Shown: in pieces, positions 1 to 7,450 of the stretch
How the letters are laid out: each line of letters begins with the position of its first letter
Position numbering within the stretch: the first letter of the stretch is position 1
Assembly: GCA_012729595.1 (NCBI GenBank)
Contig: JAAYCU010000103.1
Location: forward strand, 1-40,985
Length of the DNA: 40,985 bases
From: Phycisphaerales bacterium
GTDB taxonomy: Bacteria; Planctomycetota; Phycisphaerae; UBA1845; PWPN01
Direction: 5' to 3'
Position numbers and translations under genes: made by a program
Notes under the pieces: model-generated
Database searches by the model: none
Seen by the model: only the letters and a program-made list of their open reading frames with translations
Told to the model about the DNA's origin: nothing

Positions 1-183
1 AAAATGATCCACGGCGTTCTCCTTTCCACGGCTGCGTAGATAACAACCATGGTCAGGCCAGAACGCCACTTTTGCTAGAGGCACTGTTCAAAAACTATTT
101 GGTTGCGGCCGAAGGCCGCTTTGGGTACATGTACTCGGGCTCTCTGGCGCCACGGTCGCTGAGTATTAACCCGATTGTTGTTC
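1..183. other. Left-edge non-coding stretch with a possible gene start on the minus strand
   Basis: I see no convincing gene here. On the minus strand an AAGGAG-like ribosome binding site (about 20-26) lies 6 bases before a GTG at 12-10, so a gene could begin here and run off the left edge; only four codons are visible. Two small palindromes are present: GCGGCC-GAA-GGCCGC near 106-120 and GTACATGTAC near 125-134. The 8-base arms GGCGTTCT (13-20) and AGAACGCC (60-67) form a wide inverted repeat of uncertain meaning. Confidence 0.2.
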
Positions 184-499
184 TACTCCATTATCTTCCG
201 TGTATCCTGCCCCAAACGGTATATGTGTTGCTTCCGGGCGTCGTCCGAATCGGCGTAGCCGTCAAGGACGGCCACATAGGTGACGGATAAACCGGTCAGG
301 TAAGCCTTGTCGAACGTGCCGTCCGGCCGTTTCCACCCGGCGTAGCTGGGGGCCAGCAGGTTGGCCGCCGGCCGACGAGGAATAGATTATTTGGGGGGTC
401 GCGGCGGGTCTCGATGAAGTTGGCGCAACGCTGGAGTATGGGTAGGTAATGATGGATCGCCTTGAGCTCTCGACTTATCAGTAGAAGCTCAGCCTGCAT
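184..499 (-). pseudogene. Frameshifted fragment of a glycosidase-like (six-hairpin type) protein
   Basis: Read on the minus strand, codons from 499 give a helical segment ending in RDPPNNLFLVG. The natural continuation (AANLLAPSYAGWKRPDGTF, then DKAYLTGLSVTYVAVLDG) lies in the next frame, as if one C were lost from a GGCCCGGCGGCC-like run near 371-376. The second frame continues to a TAG at 186-184. The motif order (NNLFLVGP..NLLAPSY.GW..PDGT..KAYL.GLSVTY..ALD) resembles planctomycete glycoside-hydrolase-like proteins of the alpha/alpha six-hairpin kind, recognised from memory only. The piece is about 100 codons against an expected 600 or more, so it is a remnant. It lies beside a transposase gene. 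Confidence 0.5.
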
Positions 500-596
500 G
501 AGCAGACCGGCGCATGCTTGGCGATCTCCAATGGGTCATCTCAGATTACCGTTGGGCCGTTTGAGTACATAGGATATCAGAGCCAACTTGGCCCGA

Positions 597-1295
597 TCAT
601 CTACGAGTCCGTCTACCTTGAGTCGCCGCTTTCTTGCGCGGGCGGCCGACCGGGAGCGGGCGGAGGCGACGGCCGAGTTTGTGTTCCATACGAGCCAACA
701 ACTGGTCCGACGCCAACGGCCGACCTCGGTTCGTATGCAGTCGCAACCGAAGCGCTTCCTCGCTATCTTCCGGGGCCCGCAAAGCCCGTCGCCACTTGGC
801 AGGAGACCACTCTTTGGACCAATCCTCCAGATCCAACAAGCCGCTGGTATCGGGGTTGCCGATGTGCGCCGCCGCGCTCGACCATGCATAAGTCCAAGGC
901 ACGCGCGTCAGCCTGGCCCGCACCGGATTACGCTCCACGTATACCAGGGCGTTCCACAGATGCGGCTCAGCCAGCGCGCATGAATTAAAACGATTCTGCC
1001 ATAAATGACCGCTCCGGCCGTGCAAGCGGTTCACGTATTGCGTATACAGGAAATGGGTACGACCAACCGCCTTGGCCAGCGAATCCTCCTCGGCCGGTAC
1101 CGCCACAAGATGCACGTGGTTGATCATCAGGCAGTAGCCCAAGACCTCCAGACCAAACCGCTCGGCCTGCTGCTTCAGCAGGCCCAGATATACCCGCCGG
1201 TCATCATCGACGAAGAATACGTCCTGACAATTATTGCCGAGCTGAGTCACATGATGCGGCCGGCCCGGTAACACGATTCTCGATACTCTTGGCAT
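597..1295 (-). CDS. REP-associated tyrosine transposase (Y1_Tnp / IS200-like, RAYT)
   Basis: A 232-residue single-strand DNA transposase of the HUH Y1 family. The start MPRVSRIVLPGRPHHVTQLG is typical of RAYTs. The HUH metal-binding motif is seen as the H-V-H of MINHVHLV (about residues 58-65), and the presumed nucleophilic tyrosine lies in the helix HFLYTQYVNRLHG (about 82-94), followed by the family's LWQNRF and YVERNPVRA motifs. Length is normal and the frame is intact. These proteins are thought to act on short palindromic REP sequences rather than mobilise themselves. A palindrome of the right kind lies about 40 bases upstream of the start. The C-terminus is basic (VGRPRKKAATQGRRTRR), as in many relatives. 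Confidence 0.9.
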   Translation of the reverse strand: MPRVSRIVLPGRPHHVTQLGNNCQDVFFVDDDRRVYLGLLKQQAERFGLEVLGYCLMINHVHLVAVPAEEDSLAKAVGRTHFLYTQYVNRLHGRSGHLWQNRFNSCALAEPHLWNALVYVERNPVRARLTRVPWTYAWSSAAAHIGNPDTSGLLDLEDWSKEWSPAKWRRALRAPEDSEEALRLRLHTNRGRPLASDQLLARMEHKLGRRLRPLPVGRPRKKAATQGRRTRR

Positions 1296-1336
1296 GAACG
1301 TAGCATACCCGGGTGAGCGCCATGAGACAATAAACA

Positions 1337-1347
1337 GGGACTGTCCC
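1337..1347. repeat. REP-like palindrome upstream of the RAYT gene
   Basis: GGGACTGTCCC is a perfect 5-base inverted repeat around a central T. It lies just upstream of the RAYT start at 1295 and is followed by CAATAAAGGATCTGTG. GGGAC-N-GTCCC palindromes often flank transposase genes of this family. A related half (TGTCCCGGG on the minus strand) occurs near 1449-1457. Only one complete copy is visible, so the assignment rests on position and shape. Confidence 0.4.
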
Positions 1348-1532
1348 CAATAAAGGATCTGTGATACGACTGGTCGGAAGTAAGGGTGGCGTTAGGGACA
1401 TGATGCAGGGGGCGCTACGTGGGCCAAGCCCGCCCTGGGAAACCGATCCCGGGACACTCAACGGCGTAGAAACTATACTCGATATGTAGAATAGCGATGC
1501 CCGCCTTGTATGGTAGGGGGGCTGACAGGTAT

Positions 1533-2138
1533 ATGGTCCGGCAGGCGTCCCTATTTGAGAAAGGTATGATGCACGCGGTTGAGGTCGAATTTGATGCGGA
1601 TCACCCGCTGATGGAGGCCATTCAGCAGCGGGACTCCCACGCCATGGCGGAATTAATTCAGCGGCACGGCCGGTGGGTACGGGGGGTTATTTTTGCTGTT
1701 ATCGGCCGCACCGACGAGGTGGATGATATTGCCCAGAAGGTCTGGATTCGGGTCTGGAACCAAGCCGGCGGCCTGGAGGATGTTACCCGGTGGCGTAGTT
1801 GGCTATACCGGGTGGCGCGCAATACGGCCACCGATGCTATCCGAGGCCGACAGCGACGCCGCCGGTTGCTGGGGCGGTTCTTCGATTACCGTGGGCAGGG
1901 GCGACAACACGCGCCCGCGGCCGAGCAAAGTATTCTGGCCGACGAGCGACAACAGGCCGTGATCGACGCCATCGCCGCGTTGCCCGCTTTGTATCGCGAA
2001 CCGTTCGTACTCAAGCATCTGGAGGAGTGGAGTTACAAACAAATAGGACAGGCGCTGGATTTGCCGGTGGATACGGTGGAAACACGCTTGGTCCGAGCCC
2101 GCCGCCTGTTACGCGAACGATTGGCGGGCAAGGTGTGA
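1533..2138 (+). CDS. ECF-type RNA polymerase sigma factor
   Basis: A sigma-70 family protein of about 200 residues with only regions 2 and 4. Region 2 covers AELIQRHGRWVRGVI through TDEVDDIAQKVWIRVW and the DNA-binding stretch RWRSWLYRVARNTATDAIRGR. Region 4 covers IAALPALYREPFVLKHLEEWSYKQIGQALDLP and the recognition helix VDTVETRLVRARRLLRERL. This two-domain form is diagnostic of ECF factors, which direct core polymerase to stress or envelope regulons. The start is uncertain: ATG codons lie in frame at 1497, 1533, 1566 and 1569; 1569 has GAGAAAGG four bases upstream and would give a 189-residue protein. The stop is three bases from the next ATG, so co-transcription with the anti-sigma gene is very likely. 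Confidence 0.9.
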   Translation: MVRQASLFEKGMMHAVEVEFDADHPLMEAIQQRDSHAMAELIQRHGRWVRGVIFAVIGRTDEVDDIAQKVWIRVWNQAGGLEDVTRWRSWLYRVARNTATDAIRGRQRRRRLLGRFFDYRGQGRQHAPAAEQSILADERQQAVIDAIAALPALYREPFVLKHLEEWSYKQIGQALDLPVDTVETRLVRARRLLRERLAGKV

Positions 2139-2141
2139 ATC

Positions 2142-2696
2142 ATGATGGACGAACGCCTGGAATACCTGATTACCCGACAACTCGACGGACGAATCAGCGA
2201 GGCCGAATTACTGGAACTGAACAAGGCGATGATTCGTTCCCCGGCAGTACATCGTCTTGTCAATGAATACCAAGCTAATGACGCGCTGGCCGCCGAAACG
2301 CTGCGCGACATATTTAAGCCTATCGCTTCCCCGGTAATGCCCAATCTGAAGGCCCCGCTACGGTCCAGATGGCGAACGTGGACCATCGTTCGGCCGGTAT
2401 TCATGGCGGCCGCGGCAGTAGCCCTCGCGGTCATGGTTCGCGGCCTTTCGTGGTCCTGGAATGTTGTCCCCTTGCAGGACCATAATACTCCTATCCTAAC
2501 CGCGACGCCCGGCCCGGCCGACGCGGAGTCGGAGCCGCAGCCGGCAACCCCGCGAAACGTGCTTGAGCCGCGATATGTCCACGAATATATGCCGCGCGAT
2601 TTCCTGGCGGTGATGGACGAGCAAGCACGGAATATCTACCTGCTGGAAATGGAGCGGCCGCGATCGAATATCGTGCCGGTGCGCATGCGCTATTAA
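2142..2696 (+). CDS. Putative membrane-anchored anti-sigma factor
   Basis: 184 residues. The N-terminal 60 or so (ERLEYLITRQLDGRISEAELLELNKAM) resemble the short helical cytoplasmic domain of planctomycete anti-sigma proteins that lack the HxxxCxxC zinc motif. One membrane helix follows at about 82-99 (VRPVFMAAAAVALAVMV), then a Pro-rich, probably periplasmic tail of about 80 residues ending in a basic stretch. AAGGTG eight bases before the ATG is a plausible ribosome binding site; it lies inside the end of the sigma gene. Position straight after an ECF gene, size and topology support an anti-sigma role. This is an inference from context more than from sequence similarity. Confidence 0.65.
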   Translation: MMDERLEYLITRQLDGRISEAELLELNKAMIRSPAVHRLVNEYQANDALAAETLRDIFKPIASPVMPNLKAPLRSRWRTWTIVRPVFMAAAAVALAVMVRGLSWSWNVVPLQDHNTPILTATPGPADAESEPQPATPRNVLEPRYVHEYMPRDFLAVMDEQARNIYLLEMERPRSNIVPVRMRY

Positions 2697-2829
2697 ATCA
2701 TCGGTAATCCACTGGCTCTGCCGGTGGTTGGTGATTGTCTTCGTGGTGCGAATAGACGTATCCGTTATCGAAAGGCCGGAGAGAGGCGGTCGCGGGCGGT
2801 TATGTCTGGATACAAGAGGAATAAAAACC

Positions 2830-4074
2830 ATGAATCCATACAGATGGATCGTATTATGCGGATTAGGTTGGCTGGCGGTAATTGCGTCGGTCAAGGCCGA
2901 GGATGCGAAAACTGGACAGAACCGGTCGCTGCTCACACAGGACGACGCGGTTGCGTGGCTGGGGGTGGAACTCGGACCGGTGCCGGATTTGCTGGCCGTT
3001 CATCTGCGGCTTGAGGTCGATACCACGGCGGATAACACCGCGTTCCCTACCGCGTCGCCGAGCAGGGGTTTGTTGATCGTCAATTTGTTCCGCGACAGCC
3101 CAGCCGATCGCGCGGGCCTGGAGCGCTATGATGTCATTGTGCAAGCTGATGGTGAGCAAGTCAGTGGCGAGGTAGGCATTTTCACTAGGCATGTGGGGGA
3201 TAAAAAGCCGGGCGATGCGTTGCTGCTGAAGCTCATCCGCAGTGGGCAGCCGATCAGCGTTACCGTTATGCTCGAGGAACGGCCGGGCCCCTGGCGGGAA
3301 CTGAATTTGAAATACCCCGAAGACCTCCTGACCCAGCGCGGCGCATTGCGAGGCCGGATACTGCATCGTGGTCCGGACGGACGGTGGGAACTGGAAGACC
3401 TCGGCACTTGGCCTTCGGCGGACGAACACGGGGACGGCTGGGCGCACCGATTACGCGAAGAGATGTCTCGTCGGCTGAAGGGAGACCGCACGGATCAGGA
3501 ATCATCGGAGATTAACGAGGCGTACCACATGGACGATGCGGGCCTGGTGGTACACGTTCGTCGTTTGCCCGACGGAACCATCACGGTCAAACGCTACCAA
3601 CAGGGCGAAGAACTGGAAAAGGCCGAAGTCAAAACCTATCGGGATCATCGAGACTTGCGCGCAAACGATATTACCGCCTGGAAATTGTTGTACCCCTCCG
3701 ATTTGCGGGACGAGGTGAAACACTACGTTGAGGAATTGCGCGAATACATCCCGGGTATTCGTCGCTGGTACGATCGTCACGAACCGTTTCGGAACGTACC
3801 GGATAAATGGCGCGAGTGGGAGGAGTTCTTATCTCGGGGGCCGATGCGGCGGTCTCGTGATTACGCACCGTCGTCGGCGCCCACCAGCACGGCGACCGAA
3901 GAGGAAAGCTCCGCGGAGGTTGGTTTCGAGGTGGATGCCCATAGCCAGGTGACAGTGACGATACGCGAGCCGGGCACGGAATTGAAATTGACCTACCCGT
4001 CGATCGACGAATTTCAGAAACAGGCTCCAGATCTCTACGCCCGCTTCGCCAGACTCCGAGACAAGGTTCGCTGA
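2830..4074 (+). CDS. Exported PDZ-domain protein
   Basis: 414 residues from the ATG at 2830, chosen because AGAGGA lies nine bases upstream and the protein then begins with a clean signal peptide (MNPYRWIVLCGLGWLAVIAS, likely cut after VKA at 23). A PDZ domain spans about 42-152: WLGVELGPVP at its start, then SRGLLIVNLFRDSPADRAGL, YDVIVQADGEQV and GDALLLKLIRSGQPISVTV, the usual carboxylate-binding and core strands. The remainder (about 155-414) is charged, without transmembrane segments or a recognisable catalytic triad, so it is not an HtrA protease. It is third in the ECF operon and may be an envelope-stress sensor or adaptor. An upstream in-frame ATG at 2728 would bury the signal peptide. 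Confidence 0.75.
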   Translation: MNPYRWIVLCGLGWLAVIASVKAEDAKTGQNRSLLTQDDAVAWLGVELGPVPDLLAVHLRLEVDTTADNTAFPTASPSRGLLIVNLFRDSPADRAGLERYDVIVQADGEQVSGEVGIFTRHVGDKKPGDALLLKLIRSGQPISVTVMLEERPGPWRELNLKYPEDLLTQRGALRGRILHRGPDGRWELEDLGTWPSADEHGDGWAHRLREEMSRRLKGDRTDQESSEINEAYHMDDAGLVVHVRRLPDGTITVKRYQQGEELEKAEVKTYRDHRDLRANDITAWKLLYPSDLRDEVKHYVEELREYIPGIRRWYDRHEPFRNVPDKWREWEEFLSRGPMRRSRDYAPSSAPTSTATEEESSAEVGFEVDAHSQVTVTIREPGTELKLTYPSIDEFQKQAPDLYARFARLRDKVR

Positions 4075-4387
4075 GTTGCATGTAGCAATCGGTTCATCGG
4101 GTCAGAACCAAATCTTGGTTTATCGTGCCGGCCGTAAATCCGTATTCTATGGCGAGGCTCGACATCGCACGACAGCCCTGGTCTTTCACTCTACTCTGCC
4201 AGCCGGGTAGAATGCCAACCAGAGTGGCTTGGTCGAAATGCCTTGATTCCGGGCCGACATGTTTCAACAGTATTCAGTTGCGCATATGTCACGATCATTG
4301 AACACAACCGAAGTATGATGGTATGTTACTGAGTGGCATAGCGTTACGCGTGGACCTCCCTTTTTATCGCATGAGGAGTTAACCAAG
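4075..4387. other. Intergenic region (313 bp)
   Basis: No gene is visible. It lies between the end of the PDZ gene and the Tat-exported TIM-barrel gene. Short inverted arms CTCTG and CAGAG near 4194-4225 enclose a wide loop. The right part is more AT-rich and carries a possible promoter, and GAGGAG at 4373-4378 is the ribosome binding site of the gene at 4388. Confidence 0.5.
4298..4327 (+). promoter_or_regulatory. Possible sigma-70-like promoter of the TIM-barrel gene
   Basis: TTGAAC (4298-4303) and TATGTT (4322-4327), 18 bases apart, resemble -35 and -10 boxes and lie about 60 bases before the start codon at 4388, in an AT-rich patch. The match is by eye only. Confidence 0.25.
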
Positions 4388-5293
4388 ATGAAAACACCGG
4401 ACATATCCCGTCGCGTGTTTCTGGCCGGCAGTGTAGCATCGGCCTCGCTCGTGAATAGGTCCAAGCCGGCGGCCGCAGAGCAGTCGGAAACACCCAGGAA
4501 TCCGATCTGTGCATTCACCAAATACCTGCATTCGTTATCTTACGATCAACTGGCTGAGTCGATCGCCCATCTGGGCTTCGACGGTATTGAAGCGGCCGTG
4601 AGGGAAAAGGGGCACATCCTGCCGGAACGAGTCCAGGACGACTTGCCCAAACTGATCGACGTCCTGGGGAAAAACGGCTTGGAAATAACAATCATGACGA
4701 CTTCCATTAGTCGGGCCGATCAACCTGCCGATGAAAAGATTTTGCGTCTTGCAGCCGGGCTTGGCGTTAAACGTTATCGGATGGGTTACTACACCTACGA
4801 CTTGGGCCGTCCGATCAAGCCGCAATTGCATGCCCTGCGCTCGATAGTACGTGAAGTAGCCGCGATGAACAGGGAGATCGGAATCCAAGGGTTGTACCAG
4901 AACCATGCTGGAGCCCGATATGTCGGGGCCACGGTCTGGGATTTCCAGTCGTTGATCGAAGATGTTCCGGTGGCCGAGATTGGCTTCGCGTTTGATATTC
5001 GCCATGCGGTCGTCGAGGCCGGTTTATCTTGGCCCGTCTTGCAGAATGTCGCTGAACCCCATCTGGGCGCTGTTTATGTGAAGGATTTCCGCTGGGAAAA
5101 CGATCGGACCGTCCACGTTCCGCTGGGCGAGGGCCGTGTGGACCGAGGTTTCCTCAACCGCTGCCAACGAGCGGCGTTCGGTGGTCCTTTCTCGCTGCAT
5201 GTAGAGTACCGTCAACAAGAGGGTGCCGAGCCGAATCTCGAGGCCTTGGGCCAGGATCGAATGACCCTTCGGCGTTGGCTCGCCGAAGCATAG
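4388..5293 (+). CDS. Tat-exported sugar phosphate isomerase/epimerase-like TIM-barrel protein
   Basis: 301 residues of the xylose isomerase-like TIM-barrel superfamily (AP endonuclease 2 type). The N-terminus has a twin-arginine signal, SRRVFLAGSVASAS (7-20), so the protein is probably exported folded. The barrel begins at ICAFTKYLHSLSYDQLAESIAHLGFDGIEA. Later blocks are GLEITIMTTS, GVKRYRMGYYTYD, IGIQGLYQNHAGARYVG, IGFAFDIRHAVVEAG, HLGAVYVKDFRW, VPLGEGRVD and FSLHVEYRQQ. Candidate metal or catalytic residues are the Glu of GIEA, the His of QNHAG, the Asp and His of FDIRHA and the Glu of HVEY. The substrate cannot be read from sequence. GAGGAG nine bases before the ATG supports the start. It converges on the KDPG aldolase gene. 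Confidence 0.8.
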   Translation: MKTPDISRRVFLAGSVASASLVNRSKPAAAEQSETPRNPICAFTKYLHSLSYDQLAESIAHLGFDGIEAAVREKGHILPERVQDDLPKLIDVLGKNGLEITIMTTSISRADQPADEKILRLAAGLGVKRYRMGYYTYDLGRPIKPQLHALRSIVREVAAMNREIGIQGLYQNHAGARYVGATVWDFQSLIEDVPVAEIGFAFDIRHAVVEAGLSWPVLQNVAEPHLGAVYVKDFRWENDRTVHVPLGEGRVDRGFLNRCQRAAFGGPFSLHVEYRQQEGAEPNLEALGQDRMTLRRWLAEA

Positions 5294-5385
5294 CATATCA
5301 ATGGAATGCGGATAAGTTGTTGGTCAATACCTTACTACGTTGGTGGATATTGAAGGTGAGCCGTGGTGGTCAAGCCAGTTGTATT

Positions 5386-6039
5386 CTACCCGGCCGCGCG
5401 GGCCTCGCGCACGCGCTTGAGAAACTCGGCCGCGTTTTTTCTAATTGTTTCAAAGTCACGGTTGGCCAGGGCTTGTTTACTGATCAGGGATGATCCGATG
5501 CCCAGGGCGGTAGCGCCAGCTTGGATAAAGTCGGCGGCGGTGTCCAGGGTGACCCCTCCGGTCGGGATCAGCTTGATATGTGGTAGCGGACCACGGAGAT
5601 CCTTGAGATATGTCGGCCCGAGCGTACTGGTGGGAAATACTTTGATAAAATCGGCGCCCGCCTGGTGAGCCCGAACTATTTCCGTCGGCGTTAAAGCTCC
5701 CGGCGCGACCGGGATGCTATAGCGGTTACACAATTCGATGGTCGGCATATCCACGATAGGGGTGATGATATACTGTGCACCCGCGAGGATCGCGGCCCGC
5801 GCGGTTTCGGCGTCCAGGACCGTACCCACTCCGATGAAGGCGGAACTGCCACACATCTGCCGCGCCTGTCGTGCGACCTCCAGGGCGTTCGGGGTGGTCA
5901 TGGTCAGTTCGATACAGGTCACTCCGCCCGCCCGCAAGGCATTAACCACGTCAATAAGCTGCTCACTGTTGGTCGCCCGGATGATCGCGACTATCCCGGT
6001 AGAGGTAATCTCGTGAATGACTTTCGATTTTTCGGACAT
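5386..6039 (-). CDS. eda: Bifunctional KDPG/KHG (2-keto-3-deoxy-phosphogluconate) aldolase
   Basis: A class I aldolase splitting 2-keto-3-deoxy-6-phosphogluconate (and often 4-hydroxy-2-oxoglutarate) into pyruvate plus an aldehyde, in Entner-Doudoroff or uronate breakdown. 217 residues from MSEKSKV; AAAGG eight bases upstream supports this ATG over the longer reading from 6084. Family blocks are present: GIVAIIRATN, GVTCIELTMTTPNA with the catalytic Glu at about 44, FIGVGTVLDAE, AQYIITPIVD, PVAPGALTPTE, the Schiff-base Lys at about 133 in FIKVFPTSTLGP, and IKLIPTGGV with the phosphate-binding Gly-Gly. It lies about 100 bases downstream of the ketosynthase genes on the same strand but is unlikely to share their function. 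Confidence 0.92.
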   Translation of the reverse strand: MSEKSKVIHEITSTGIVAIIRATNSEQLIDVVNALRAGGVTCIELTMTTPNALEVARQARQMCGSSAFIGVGTVLDAETARAAILAGAQYIITPIVDMPTIELCNRYSIPVAPGALTPTEIVRAHQAGADFIKVFPTSTLGPTYLKDLRGPLPHIKLIPTGGVTLDTAADFIQAGATALGIGSSLISKQALANRDFETIRKNAAEFLKRVREARAAG

Positions 6040-6138
6040 GGTCGTGACCTTTAGAGCTGTTCGAGCATTTACCACGCGGGCCATTTGAAACTGCCATCCT
6101 AACCGACCGGCCCGGTAACGGCGGCCAGGGATCCCGGG

Positions 6139-7449
6139 TTAATCCTCGATTTTGCGTATAATCAGCGTGTCATTCTGCCCGCCAAACCCGAAACTATTGC
6201 TCAGGACGGTACGCACGTTGGCTTTGCGAGGTTTGTTGGGGACGTAGTCGAGTGGGCAATTAGGATCCGGCTGTTCGTAATTCGTGGTCGGCGGGATGAT
6301 CCCATCGCGAATGGTCAGCACCGAGGCGATAACTTCGGTCGCCCCGGCCGCCGCGATCAGGTGGCCCATCATGCTTTTGATCGAGCTGACCGGAACCTGG
6401 GGGGCGGAGTCTCCCAAGGCCCGCAGAATGGCCCGCGACTCGATCTTATCATTTTCCTCGGTACTCGTGCCGTGGGCCGAGATATAGTCAATGTCCTCGG
6501 GCTTGAGTCCCGCATCCTTGAGGGCCAGAGCGATGGCCGCTAGCCCACCCCGTCCTTCGTCGTGCATGTCGGTTACCCGGAACGCATCGGCGGTCGAGCC
6601 GAATCCGCTGATCTCCGCGTGACAGGTGGCGCCTCGTTGGCGAGCATGCTCGTAATCCTCGAGGATCACGATGGCCGCCCCCTCGCCCAGAACGAACCCG
6701 TCGCGGGTCCGGTCAAAAGGTCGGCTGGCGGTCGTCGGCGCATCATTACGCGTGGATAAAGCCGTCAGGCGGTTGAAACCGGTTACGCCGAAGGGGTGCA
6801 ACATGCTGTGTGTGCCGCCCGAAATAATCACGTCCGCATCGCCGCGGCGGATCACATGGGTGGCCTCTCCGATAGCCTGCGTACTGGCCGCACAGGCGGT
6901 CAAAGTATTCAAGCTCGGTCCCTGAGCGTTAAACAGGCAGGCGATATGACCGGCGGCCATATTGGGATCCTGCTCAAATTCGGTGACGGCGGTCAGCCGT
7001 GCGGCGGCCACTTCCACCCAGCGACGCGCATCCAGATCGCCGGCTCCATTGTTGGCCTGTCGGTCCCAACCGTTTACGGCCGCCGCGGTAAAATTGTCGA
7101 AATCGATCGGCCCCTCGCCTCCCCCTAGATAAACCCCCACCCGCGTCGGATCGAGGTCCGGGTAGCCGGACAGGTTGGCATTGTCCCAGGCCATCCTGGC
7201 CGCCGCCAAGGCAAAACGCGTATTTAGACTGGCGGTTTGGTGGATCTCCGTATCCGAACCAAGGTATCGGGCCAGATCGAAGTTCTTTACTTCGGCCGAG
7301 AAAGTAGTGGGAAAAGTACTCGCGTCGAACCGCGTGGTCGCCCCGATGCCGCTGGCACCGCTCAGCAGACCCTGCCAGACCGATTCGATATTATCGCCGA
7401 GCGGCGTGATCCAGCCCATACCCGTTATCACTACGCGTCGTCGTTTCAC
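6139..7449 (-). CDS. Beta-ketoacyl-ACP synthase II-like (KS-alpha, catalytically complete)
   Basis: 436 residues, FabF-type thiolase fold. It should condense malonyl-ACP with an acyl chain. The triad is complete: Cys186 in LTACAASTQAIGEA, His326 in YISAHGTSTEEND and His363 in SSIKSMMGHLIAAAGA. Other KS landmarks are VVITGMGWITPLG at the start, RPFDRTRDGFVLGEGAA, and the C-terminal SNSFGFGGQNDTLI. It starts one base after the stop of the KS-like gene before it (7451), implying translational coupling and a stoichiometric pair. It ends a minus-strand set of dehydratase, ACP, dehydratase, KS-like, KS. Similarity to primary FabF is clear, but the pairing argues for a specialised chain rather than housekeeping fatty acids. 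Confidence 0.92.
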   Translation of the reverse strand: MKRRRVVITGMGWITPLGDNIESVWQGLLSGASGIGATTRFDASTFPTTFSAEVKNFDLARYLGSDTEIHQTASLNTRFALAAARMAWDNANLSGYPDLDPTRVGVYLGGGEGPIDFDNFTAAAVNGWDRQANNGAGDLDARRWVEVAAARLTAVTEFEQDPNMAAGHIACLFNAQGPSLNTLTACAASTQAIGEATHVIRRGDADVIISGGTHSMLHPFGVTGFNRLTALSTRNDAPTTASRPFDRTRDGFVLGEGAAIVILEDYEHARQRGATCHAEISGFGSTADAFRVTDMHDEGRGGLAAIALALKDAGLKPEDIDYISAHGTSTEENDKIESRAILRALGDSAPQVPVSSIKSMMGHLIAAAGATEVIASVLTIRDGIIPPTTNYEQPDPNCPLDYVPNKPRKANVRTVLSNSFGFGGQNDTLIIRKIED

Positions 7450-7450
7450 G

